From Lunularia cruciata (taxonomy: Eukaryota; Streptophyta; Marchantiopsida; Lunulariales; Lunulariaceae), in assembly GCA_948567375.1 (NCBI GenBank), contig OX419758.1, positions 7,011,001 to 7,075,000 on the forward strand: 64,000 nucleotides of DNA. Direction: 5' to 3'. The translations under genes and the position numbers were made by a program. A model generated the notes under the pieces. That model was not told where the DNA came from. It saw only the letters and a list, made by a program, of their open reading frames with translations, and ran no database searches. Positions 12,363 through 21,960 of this stretch are shown piece by piece (within the stretch, counting starts at the first letter, position 1; each line of letters opens with the position of its first letter).

Positions 12363-15300
12363 GAAACGAACTCTGCTTTCTCATTGGAATGTGGATACAG
12401 TACATTAACGAGACGGGAATGCTCTTATCATAGCAAGTGTAGGAAACGCTACGATCTTGTTTTCAACGAGTATATTTCATGTGAAACTTGCCACAATAGG
12501 ATAGAAATGCATTGAGGTTTTCAGTTTGGTAAGTATAATCTTTTGGAGACAGCTACGTACTGTACATTATTAAAATCCATTGCATCGATACCGGGCCAGC
12601 TGCTGCAAGCGCTTGATTTGAATCGGATCGACACGCTTAGTAATGCTACTGAGATTTGAGAGCAGAGAAGCGCTTCAAGGTACATAATGTATAACAATCC
12701 TCAAATCAACGCATCATCTCAGGAGAAAAGTTCAGCGAGCTAGAGGGGGACATGATCGAAAATCAGGTGTTTCTTAGTAAAGCTTAAACCAAGTCTACTA
12801 GGCATTAGCTGGACAGTAATTTGAGTACTAATCACTTATAGTGTATATAGCCAATGGTCTAAATCGAACGACAAGGCCAAAGAAAACCGACGGACGGAAC
12901 TACCATTGATATTCTCAAACTGATGTTTTGGTCAATACCGATTGCAAGATGCTGGCCCCGGCGATGACATCGATAAACACTCAGGATTAAAGTTTGAGAT
13001 GGATACCTTGAAATATAATGCATAAGCTTGCGAATCATACGGTCTTTGGATTTTACAACAATATAACCGTTTGACTTTTGGTGATATTACTAACTTTTGT
13101 GCTCACTATCCAGCTTGTTATCCCTTAGATGTCAATATATCCTAAGAATTTGTAGTGACATAAAGCTTTTAAGGTAAAGACATTGAACTTTGGGCTCAAA
13201 TTGTATGTACGCTGAGTCCTAAACAGTTGAAATAAGGCATTAACGGGCAGACTGGATAAATCCATTATAAGATAAGACTTCGACAAGTTCCTCCTTAACT
13301 GATTGCAATTGGGCTGATCCTAATACCTGCGATTGTTTTATCTGTCATTGAATGACTTTTTCAGCTGAGTGATCATGGACTTTAATCCATATATTTTAAA
13401 TTATTCTGGCACCCAAATAACTTCATTGTAACCCGAGGTTCTCTTCTCAACTACCAATATGAGTTTGCAAACATTATGCAATACACAATGAGAAGAGTAT
13501 TAAACTCAGCTTCAGCTTCTTATCAATTAATATTAAAGTCCTTGGGTTGAAGAGCTCTTCAATCCAGGGAAACGCCGTAGTCTGACTTGTTTGAACGGAA
13601 TAAGGTCGTGAGAAACCAATTCTATGTGTTGTTTACATGATGTATTTACACACCTTTCAGAACATAGCTTCATATTTGATATCTAGGGATCTATTCTCAA
13701 ACCCAGGAATCCTCTAAATGATAGAATTTCATTTTCCCTTCAGATATTAAAGTATAAGTCCTTTCAATAATCTGGACAGATTCAACATTGCTGGAGAATA
13801 AAAATTGGAGGTTATATAAATATTTATCTATTTAGGACATTGACTTCCACCAATCCAAATTCCAATATTTGAATATCGTTCTCCAAGAGCTCAAATATTC
13901 ATTTCCTAAAATCAAAATTGATTTATGAAGAGTAAAAACTCCAGTATTAGAACTCAAGTATTCAGTTATAAAAAATCTAAATCAAGGCAAAATTAACCTA
14001 TAATCACACTAGGATGATGAAGCAACTTAATATTTAAGCTTATATCTAAGATATGGAAAGAAAACCTTAGAATAAACTAGGAGAAAAAATAAATTCTATA
14101 AAAAAGTAAACAAAAATGAAACATAAGACTAATGTTATAAAAACCAAGTGCTATTTTGGAATCATAACGGGCAAACCATGTAGTAATAGGAAAAAAAGGA
14201 CTGAATTGCACTAAAATGTCTAAGCAACTCATAAGAACACTTGAATTCAAGCTACAATAATTATAAAATAAATTGAAAATAAATTCTAGAACAATGATAG
14301 ATTTGATAGAAAATGAGTGTTGTATTACAATTCAGATTAAGACAAGTAGCTGAATCTTATCATTAGAAGGTTTTGATGTCACACCATTTGTAGTGTTGCA
14401 CCTAGATTCTTGAGCTCTAGAGTAGTAGTGTTGGTAGTTAGAGGTATTTTGGCAATTACTCATAGACTACTTGTTGAGAAATGAAGTCATGTAGAAATTG
14501 AGTGTGTTGGTGGTATCTCTAAGCCTTGCTGATAGTTGGTAGATCGATTGTGGTTCAGATTTTCCCTAAAAGTGATCATGTGCAAAAGCTCTTTTGAATT
14601 GATGCAGATTTGGTAGTGAGACAAATGGTGTGCGGAAGTGCTGGCCAAATTTGCCTAAGAATAGAGTCAATTCAAGCAGTGGTTTTCATTTTGAGCTCAA
14701 GAGGTGAAAGCATGAAAATTTGGTGCAAATTGAATCCAAAGAGCAAAATTGAAGGTGGAGTTTAGAAGCCATTCACAAAAATTAGAGGTGTGAAGATCCT
14801 CATCTTTTCAACTTGACTTGGATGGAGATTTAATAGAGGATTTGGTGGTCAGTCCACTCTAGAGATTTATGTCAAATTTATGTCAGATTTATGTCAAATT
14901 TCACGTAAGATTTTACTTCAAATTTTGGCTCGAGCTCGAGAAGCTTTGCCAAATTTGGAAGAGGATTGCCAGATTTGGAGAGGGTTCAAAGTGACAAGAA
15001 GAAAGGCCTCATTTGAGCATTTAGAAGCATATGGCTATGGGCTATGAGAGGCTACAAAGGCTAGAAGGGCCAATAAACCAACTTTTTTGCATGAGGCTAG
15101 CTACTTTAGAGTAGTTTTTGGTAATTGTTTGGCAAAATCTGCACACCTTGCTAGATTATATGCAATAGGGTTTGAACCCTAGAACTTTGGTTCTTAGACT
15201 AATGCCCCAGCCAACTCGTCTGCCCTCACTTGTTGTCATAATTGTTCCACTAATATCTATACACATGTAGCTTTGGCTAGGAGAGATAGTTTGATCCCAT

Positions 15301-15429
15301 TCTTGGTGATCTTGATAGCTTACAAAGTAGATAATTCCTATTATGTCAAATGCCAAATGGTGATAGAGTCAATCTTGTGTTGATTTATGAGATGGAGGAT
15401 TTTTGTTTAGATTTCTTATGATTGGACCC
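12363..15429. other. AT-rich spacer left of the retroelement nest
   Basis: No gene is visible. The 13.3-14.3 kb part is very AT-rich. From about 14.35 kb to the edge of element A the composition resembles untranslated leader sequence of the nearby gypsy elements and contains a small tandem repeat of ATTTATGTCA-like units near 14870-14905. It may be part of an older element into which A inserted, but no LTR or coding motif could be placed. Confidence 0.4.
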
Positions 15430-16137
15430 TGTAATACCAAGAGCTAGCCATGTGATCTAGATGTGAAATTTGGTTTGGTAACATCTAGATGATGTTATAC
15501 ATGATGGTCAAAATAGATAAGATAGAAGTATCACCAAAAGAGTACTTCTACTAATAGTGCAGAAACCAAAATAGACTTAAGAACCTTAGAACCAATAGCT
15601 AGATATATGATTTAAAGGTGAGAATTGGTTTGGTAACATTTGGAAGGATGTTACACATGATGGACTAAACAGATCAAAAAGTGGTATCACCAAAGGGTAC
15701 TTCTACTAATAGAGTAGGAACCAAAATATGCTTAAAATCTTTGAAGGCAATTTTGGGGGCCTAAACGGATGAATTAGGCCTAAAAAATGTGCTCAAACTC
15801 CTCCTCATGCTTTGTCTTGTTGAGAGCTTTCCAATGGTACCTTACTCACGTGATTCTGAGATTCTTACAAGAAGATTCTCTAAAAGATTCACTCCGGTCA
15901 AAGCTTGTTTGACCAACCAGATTGGACCTAGACTAGACATGTTACCCATTCAAGTAAGTAATCCAAGGGTGAAGCTTGCTGACATGTCACCTATCTGTGT
16001 CCCTAATCCTAGGGTGGAGCTTCCTTGGAGGAGATCCTCTTTGTCTATATAATAAAGAGAAGGTGCTCCCTTGGGGCATTGAATGTTTGAGTGTGCAATC
16101 TGTGTTTTCTCTCTTCTCTTGTCCTCTGAGCATTACA
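15430..16137 (+). repeat. Element A 5' LTR
   Basis: The 708-bp LTR runs from TGTAATACC to GCATTACA. It contains a diverged internal tandem duplication of about 145 bp: 15443-15590 and 15600-15745 share TTGGTTTGGTAACAT, GTATCACCAAA and TACTTCTACTAATAG in the same order. A TATATAATAA promoter-like word lies near 16047. Confidence 0.92.
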
Positions 16138-16138
16138 A

Positions 16139-16150
16139 TGGTATCAGAGC
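16139..16150 (+). other. Element A primer binding site (tRNA-Met type)
   Basis: TGGTATCAGAGC begins one base after the 5' LTR. It is the common plant primer site complementary to the 3' end of initiator tRNA-Met. Confidence 0.9.
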
Positions 16151-16277
16151 AAGTGTTCTAGTCCAAGAGAGTAGATCACCCCTCTTAGAATAGCACGAAC
16201 TATTGAAATTGACTAATTTGAGGTGGAGAACATAGAGTAATCGCTAGACTTAGGAAGGACTTTAGAGAGCGGATGGG

Positions 16278-16499
16278 ATGGATGCACTGGGAGGACAATT
16301 TCCCGCACCTAGCTTTCCATTCTCAAACCCATTTCACATCAAGGTTATGTACATCCAGCGTGAGCAAATGAGGGTATCGCTAGTTTATCACTTTGGTGCG
16401 GAATTCATGGACAAAGTGATGAACTCACCAAACTCGATGATTCTACCGGTGGTGATATATGACAGAGAGTGGGATTTGACAATCCTCATTCTATTATGA
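16278..16499 (+). CDS. Element A small leader ORF 1 (73 residues)
   Basis: This small ORF between the primer site and gag begins MDALGG, has a Pro/Phe-rich segment (PAPSFPF), a middle HFGAEFMDKV, then ILPVVIYDRE and a hydrophobic end TILILL. It belongs to a family of small leader ORFs seen in elements A, B and C, which share an FG.E.-like centre, LPVV.Y and a hydrophobic tail that stops at the same point. The function is unknown. It is not gag: no capsid or zinc-knuckle motif is present. Confidence 0.55.
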   Translation: MDALGGQFPAPSFPFSNPFHIKVMYIQREQMRVSLVYHFGAEFMDKVMNSPNSMILPVVIYDREWDLTILILL

Positions 16500-16503
16500 T
16501 AAT

Positions 16504-16707
16504 ATGGATATGAATGTCCCAAATCCTCTCCCTTTCAACACTCAAGTAGAAATCCGTTATGTAGTGAGGCCAAAAGTGATGTTTAGAGATTTTGTGGTTA
16601 GGAATTTTGGTGAGGAGTATTTTCACCGAGTGATAGCTTTTAAGGTCCCAATGGTAGTTTTGATAGTTTGGGCACCTTCCAGAGTGATTATATTGACTCT
16701 ATATTGA
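16504..16707 (+). CDS. Element A small leader ORF 2 (67 residues)
   Basis: It starts 4 bp after the first leader ORF ends and is a diverged second copy of the same module: an N-terminal VPNPLPF, a middle RNFGEEYFHRV and a hydrophobic end IILTLY. Its N-terminus resembles the leader ORF of element C (PPNPLPP). The function is unknown. Confidence 0.5.
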   Translation: MDMNVPNPLPFNTQVEIRYVVRPKVMFRDFVVRNFGEEYFHRVIAFKVPMVVLIVWAPSRVIILTLY

Positions 16708-16742
16708 AGTAGACGTTAGCAATTGGGTGTTGCAGGAACCAT

Positions 16743-17848
16743 GGATCCGCAGTTGCAAGAACTGGGGCAAGGAATGCAAGGAATGTTGAATGAATTTTGA
16801 GAGATTAAGATGACCATGGAGAGATTACAAAGTCAAGTGCAGATCCTCAGGAACGATCAAGCCATGCAAGAAGAAGAGCCGCCTCAAAACCCAGTACCTG
16901 TGACTGAAGTACTTGGAGAGGTACTTGTGCATATGAACCCTATCAACGATGAAGCCACATTGCTACTCCGGATGAAGAAGACCTGCAACATCGAGCCTTA
17001 CAAGGGGCAACGTACGATAGGAGTAGTGGAAAATTGGATCTCAAGAATGAATCGATATTTCTGATTGTTCTCAACAGAGACACAGAGCATGCTGTAGGCG
17101 TGTTTGCATATGGGTACTTGACCAATAAAGCACTCACATAGTATGATGCTTGGGAACGATCCATGCTGGCAGAGAGAAGGGAGGTCACATGGACAGCAAT
17201 GCAAGAAAGACTGCTGAAAAATTTCCAATTGGTGGATTCTATGCAGATGGCTCGAACCCGACTATGGGGATTGAGACAAAAGAATAGCATACACGAGTAT
17301 GTGGAGGCATTTCTGGATCTACAAGTCACAATTACCGACATGAGTCCAACAAAGGCTCTCGACAATTTCAAACGAGGGTTGAAAGAGCGGATTCGCCAAG
17401 AAGTCATGGTGCAAAACCCTTGCACGGTATTTGAAGCCATTGCTTGTGCGCATAGAATAGCAAGAGCATTAGGTGGAGGTGAGGGAGTAGTTCCACCTCA
17501 ACATTATTGGGCAGAGATGCTACACATGGGTGGACCAGTATCGATAGAATTGGGCAACCTTTGATTCCGGGATCGAGGAGCACGATTGCTTCAAGGGGAG
17601 CGGGGACGGGTAGAAGAACGAAGAGATGGAGTCCCACGAGAGAAAGAGAACAACGCGGTTGTTACAATTGTGGCCATATTGGGCACATATCTACCAACTT
17701 TTGCACTCGTTTCCCTAAAGGCCCTTGGCCTTCGTACAGGCGATCTTTGAACAACATGGAGAGGCATATTGAAGAGGAGGAGGTAGAAATCACTTTGGAA
17801 AACAAAGATCGCCTGGAAATGTACCTTGTGGCCTTACTGGCTCAATAA
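16743..17848 (+). other. Element A gag region
   Basis: This region holds a coiled N-terminal part (QLQELGQGMQ; ERLQSQVQILRNDQ), a capsid-like middle (KNFQLVDSMQMARTRLWGLRQ, IHEYVEAFLDLQ) and a CCHC knuckle (CYNCGHIGHISTNFC) near 17663. It packages element RNA in intact relatives. It is broken here. Confidence 0.75.
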
Positions 17849-17923
17849 GGAAGGAGAGAAGTGAGGGAAGGAGAGAAGTGAAGGAAGGAGAGAAGTGAGG
17901 GAAGGAGAGAAGTGAGGGAAGGA
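17849..17923 (+). repeat. 17-bp tandem repeat between gag and protease of element A
   Basis: Four near-perfect units of GGAAGGAGAGAAGTGAG plus a partial fifth. The unit is purine-only apart from one T. It is probably a local slippage product in the dead element. Confidence 0.85.
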
Positions 17924-17964
17924 AGAAAAATAATGCGCAAAGATTCTGAAAGGCAACCTCACAA

Positions 17965-19712
17965 TTGATTGTCATGAATGGAATCCTAAAAGGTAATCCA
18001 ATGAGAGTATTAATAGATCCAAGAGCAACAGAGAATTTCTTGTCTCGCTTTGTTGCAATAAGATTGGGAATGGATCTAGAGAGAGATGGAAGTGAAGAAG
18101 TAGAGTTACCAAATGGGCAAACAAAGAGGATTGAATCATTACCTAGACGGGTAACCCTCTTTGTAGGAGAATATCGGGAAGCAATTGAGTGGCGAGTGAT
18201 ATAGTTAGCTCATTATGATGCAATTTTAGGCATGCCATGGATGGAGCTATACAACCCTATGGTGGATTGGAGGAAGAAAGTAGTTAGAATCCACCAATGG
18301 TCAATCATTGGGGTTAAAGAAAAATCACACAGGCAGAAACTACCTCTATATGTCATAGGGACGGCAACTGTCTGTAAGACCAATAGATGTTTTATGGGTC
18401 TAATAAGAGAAGTTCAAAGTGCACAACTTGATGGACAAATTCCTGAGAAATTGAAGGATGTGGTGGATGAGTTTCAAGATGATCTACCCTCAGGATTACC
18501 ACCAAAAAGGTGAGTAGATCACAAAATAGAGACACTCCCGGGGAAGACACCTCCTTGTAAGGCCCCATATCGCCTATCACCTCATGAGTTGGAGGAGTGT
18601 AAGACTCAAATTGAGGAGATGCTGCAGAAAGGGTTCATCCAACCTAACATATCACCATATGGGGCTACTATCTTGTTTGTGAAGAAGAAGGATGGTACAA
18701 TGCACACGTGCATTGACTATTGGGGTCTCAATCAGCAAACGGTGAAGAACAAATACCCCTTACCTTGCATGGATGACATGTTTGATCAACTCTATGGAGC
18801 AAGATACTTCACCAAACTGGACTTGCGGAGCGGTTACAATCAAATCCAAATTGCAGAGGAGGATGTGTACAAAACCGCCTTTTGCACCAGGTATGGCCAC
18901 TTTGAGTATCTTGTGATGCCTTTTGGCCTCACCAATGCACCTGCCACTTTCATGAGTCCAATGAATGACATATTTTGTCCATACTTGGATAAGTCTGTTA
19001 TTGTCTTCTTGGATGATATCTTAGTATATAGTAGCACAATGACAGAACACAAACAACACCTACAAGAGGTCCTCCAGATTCTAAGACAGAATCAGTTGTA
19101 TGCCAAAATCTCAAAGTGTGAGTTTGGCAAGTTTGAAGTAGACTACTTAGGGCATAGAGTAAGTGCAAAGGGCATTCAAGTATTGACAGATAAAATAGAG
19201 GTCATTCAAAAATAGAGTGCCCCAGAAGATCAGACTCAACTTAAGAGCTTCTTGGGGTTGACGGGATTCTATCGTAGATTTGTCAAGGACTTCTCCAAGG
19301 TTGCACAGCCTTTAACGGCACTACTTGGCAAGAGGAAGAAGTGGACATGGGGAACTGCACAAGAGTTGGCCTTTCAGGAATTGAAGGCCACCTTGCTACA
19401 TGCACCAATCTTGAAGTGGTATGACCCAAAACGCCCAATCAAATTGGCTACAGATGCATCTGGCGTAGCAATAGGAGCAGTCCTACAACAAGAGTGGCAT
19501 GACGGATGGCATCCACTTGCATATTTCTCTCACAAGTTACCGGCAGAGCGCAACTACCACACCATAGAACAAGAAGAGCTGGCCATCGTTCTCGCAACCA
19601 AGCATTGGAAGCACTCCTTGGGCGAGAAGGCATTTGTAGTAGAGATAGACCACAAAACTCTAGTCTACCTTGAGACACAGAAGGATCTATCTCGTCGCCA
19701 AATTTGGTGGGC
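17965..19712 (+). other. Element A protease, reverse transcriptase and RNase H region
   Basis: The order is a decayed aspartic protease (VLIDPRATENFLS), reverse transcriptase with [10 protein letters not shown] near 19000, and RNase H (LATDASGVAIGAVLQQ). The region ends abruptly at 19712 where element B is inserted within the RNase H/connection part. Confidence 0.85.
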
Positions 19713-20391
19713 TGTAACACCCATTTGTGCATGTGTGTGGTATTGTGATATTTAGCTTGGTATTACAAGTACTTAAGAGATATTATTTATATAGAGATAA
19801 AGGATGGTTCTATATTAGTCATGGTTAGCTAAAGTTAGTCATAGCTAAGATAGATGGGACCTTACTTTAGAGGAAGTAGAAAAGATGAGCACCACTATTT
19901 TGGATTTTAGTGTGTTGACTTGGTATTATTCCTAGGTGTTTGGCTTTGGGGAAAGAGTTGAGAACTCTTGGGCCCGCAAGCCTTTTTGTTTTGGATTCTT
20001 CTTTAGTCCAAGGATAGCCCATGTGAAGGAATCCTTGCTTTAGTGGTTGGGTCAAGATAAGGGGAATATGCCCATGTGAATGGATATTCCTTTCTACTTT
20101 TTGACTTTACTTGACTTTTAGTCTAGTAACTTGAGTTATTACGGTAATTAGTAACTTTGGTACGTAACTATTTCACAAGTATATAAACAAGGAGTGAGGA
20201 GGTACTCATCATCCTTTCATTTGCAACTATCTCTCTCTCATTGAGTTCTCTAGTGAGCAATGTCTTGAGTCTTGGAGTGTTAGCCTTGGAGGAGTATGAT
20301 GGAGTTGGGGTTCCTTGCCTTCTTAGTCCATGGTGCGCTACCATAATAGCCATCAGAGGTTCATCCTGAGTGAGAGACAGGCCGGCTCACA
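19713..20391 (+). repeat. Element B 5' LTR
   Basis: The 679-bp LTR is almost identical to that at 26836-27514. Compared with the two solo LTRs at 32.8 and 39.0 kb it lacks 13 bp (a CACATGCTTAG-containing segment), which both element B LTRs lack, so B represents a distinct subfamily. Confidence 0.95.
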
Positions 20392-20395
20392 TTTT

Positions 20396-20412
20396 TGGTT
20401 CCGTTGCCGGGA
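20396..20412 (+). other. Element B primer binding site (tRNA-Asp type)
   Basis: TGGTTCCGTTGCCGGGA lies 5 bp inside the LTR. It resembles the TGGCGCCGTTGCCGGGGA site used by plant Athila/Tat-type gypsy elements, with a few changes. Confidence 0.75.
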
Positions 20413-20432
20413 CCTCTCTAGAAGGCAAGATA

Positions 20433-20603
20433 ATGTTCCGCATCCAATTCTACATTAGGCAGAAGGAGGCTATGAGAGCTCACTTGGAGAGAACATTAGG
20501 AGAGGAGAGGGCTGAACTTATGTTAGAGAACCAAGATCCATTTGTATACCCTGTAGTTCATTATGATGTCTTTGAGGTGATTTTGTACATCTTGTACACA
20601 TGA
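20433..20603 (+). CDS. Element B small leader ORF 1 (56 residues)
   Basis: Beginning at the ATG of MFRIQFYIRQ, this ORF contains EAMRAHLERTLGEERAE, DPFVYPVVHYD and the hydrophobic end VILYILYT. It pairs with the ORF at 21728-21892 (shared DPFV/EPFV, Y/F-P, YILY end) and with leader ORFs of elements A and C. It is open and starts soon after the primer site. The function is unknown. Confidence 0.6.
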   Translation: MFRIQFYIRQKEAMRAHLERTLGEERAELMLENQDPFVYPVVHYDVFEVILYILYT

Positions 20604-21227
20604 GAGGAATTGGAGAGATTGTGTGAGGTGGATTGCAGATTTTGGGGATTAAGGTGATTTTGGGCAAAATCTCAAGTTTGAGATCTGGACTTGAGATTTC
20701 TACACATGATAGCTTGGGTTATCTTTCACTTAGCACACTTGAAATTATTGAGAGAGCTTCTATGCGCACTGGGCTAGAATTTTTGAAAGTTGATAGGGTA
20801 AAGTGCTCCCGCAACTGCATGCTCTCTGGAAAATTGTACAGAGTCTGCCATTTCTTCAATTTTTAGTGAATTGTACTGAAAATTTCCAAGAAAATTCAGT
20901 GCATTGTATCCTACCTGCTGCCACAAAAATTAGAGAGAGATCATTTTTGCGCAGTGCGTTATGAGTTTTTGAAGTGAGGGGGGTGGTTTTCAGACCAAAT
21001 CTGAAATATGGGTGCTGAATAGAAAGGTGTCTAGGCCAAATGGCTCGATGAAAAGATCTAAAATTTTGCAGGGAGGGACGCCCTAGAGTTGTGATCAAGT
21101 GTGGAAAATTTCAGAGGACTGTGACATATTCGTTGGGAGATTTGAGTGACATTGTGAGGAAGGGTCAATTCTGCAGAGTGGAGATCTCATGCATGAGAAG
21201 TTTGAGATCAACAAAAAGCATGTTTGA
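20604..21227 (+). other. Element B leader, no clear coding
   Basis: About 620 bp between the first leader ORF and the zinc-knuckle ORF. Some short frames are open, but no motif was recognised. Confidence 0.5.
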
Positions 21228-21725
21228 GTGTTTAGATTCATCTTTGGGAACATGGAGGGTCATCAAGAGTGGAAATTGAGATTATGCAAGGTTCCCCAAG
21301 GGTTTGAGGTGATTGTAGGGGTGGATTTGAGGAAAAGAGAGTTTACAATAGAATTTGAAGAGAGTGTTGAGAGGATCCAAAAACCTACACCACTTGGAGG
21401 AAAGAGTGAGTCTAAGTGCTTTCTATGTGGAGAGAAGGGACATAAGGCAAGTTCATGTCCATTAACCTTTGAGAGCAAGAGATTGAGGGAAAGGAGAGGC
21501 TTACTTGACTTGGGTTTGCATGTTGGACCTTCTTCACCAAGATTGGGAGGGAGAAGATCTAAGACCAAGGAGTTGTGTGAGGTTTGTGGAGTTGAAGGAC
21601 TTCCAAAAGGACATGAGTGTAGTGGAGTAAAAGCACTTTTGGAAACTTTGGTGAAGGATCTTGGAGAGAGTCTTAGTACAGCTACAGAAATACTACCACT
21701 TTCATCAGCTAGTTCTCAAGATTAG
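21228..21725 (+). CDS. Element B accessory ORF with zinc knuckle (about 165 codons)
   Basis: This open frame lies ahead of gag-pol. It holds a CCHC knuckle CFLCGEKGHKASSC and, about 45 residues later, a second Cys/His group CEVCGVEGLPKGHEC. The true start is unclear; the first in-frame ATG is a few codons in (NMEGHQEWKL). Gag-pol of the same element has its own separate knuckle, so this is an extra nucleic-acid-binding-like ORF, not the usual gag knuckle. It ends 2 bp before the start of the second small leader ORF, which suggests that the two are linked. The function is unknown. Confidence 0.6.
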   Translation: MFRFIFGNMEGHQEWKLRLCKVPQGFEVIVGVDLRKREFTIEFEESVERIQKPTPLGGKSESKCFLCGEKGHKASSCPLTFESKRLRERRGLLDLGLHVGPSSPRLGGRRSKTKELCEVCGVEGLPKGHECSGVKALLETLVKDLGESLSTATEILPLSSASSQD

Positions 21726-21727
21726 TG

Positions 21728-21892
21728 ATGGAGATAATCTTTCAACTTATGGATAAACTATCCATGAGAGTTAGATTAATATGCACTCTAGGATTTGATG
21801 TTGCTATAGAAATCTTGGAGCAACCTGAACCTTTTGTGTTCCCTAGAGTGGATTATTCTCAGATGGTGTTAGTCATCTATATACTCTATTAG
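21728..21892 (+). CDS. Element B small leader ORF 2 (54 residues)
   Basis: This ORF has an ATG start, contains MRVRLICTLGFD, EPFVFPRVDY and ends VIYILY. It is plainly related to the 56-residue ORF at 20433-20603: both have MR..L...LG, a (D/E)PFV(Y/F)P block, a Tyr, and a YILY end. It sits directly between the zinc-knuckle ORF and gag. The function is unknown. Confidence 0.6.
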   Translation: MEIIFQLMDKLSMRVRLICTLGFDVAIEILEQPEPFVFPRVDYSQMVLVIYILY

Positions 21893-21960
21893 TAATAGAG
21901 TGAGAGAAAAGAAAAGAGAAAAAAAAAATTAAGAGAAAAGAAAGATAGTGAGGGGTTAAG

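Noticed and set aside
17849-17923. Possible CRISPR-like array
   Set aside because: The units are directly adjacent without spacers; it is a plain 17-bp tandem repeat in a plant retroelement.
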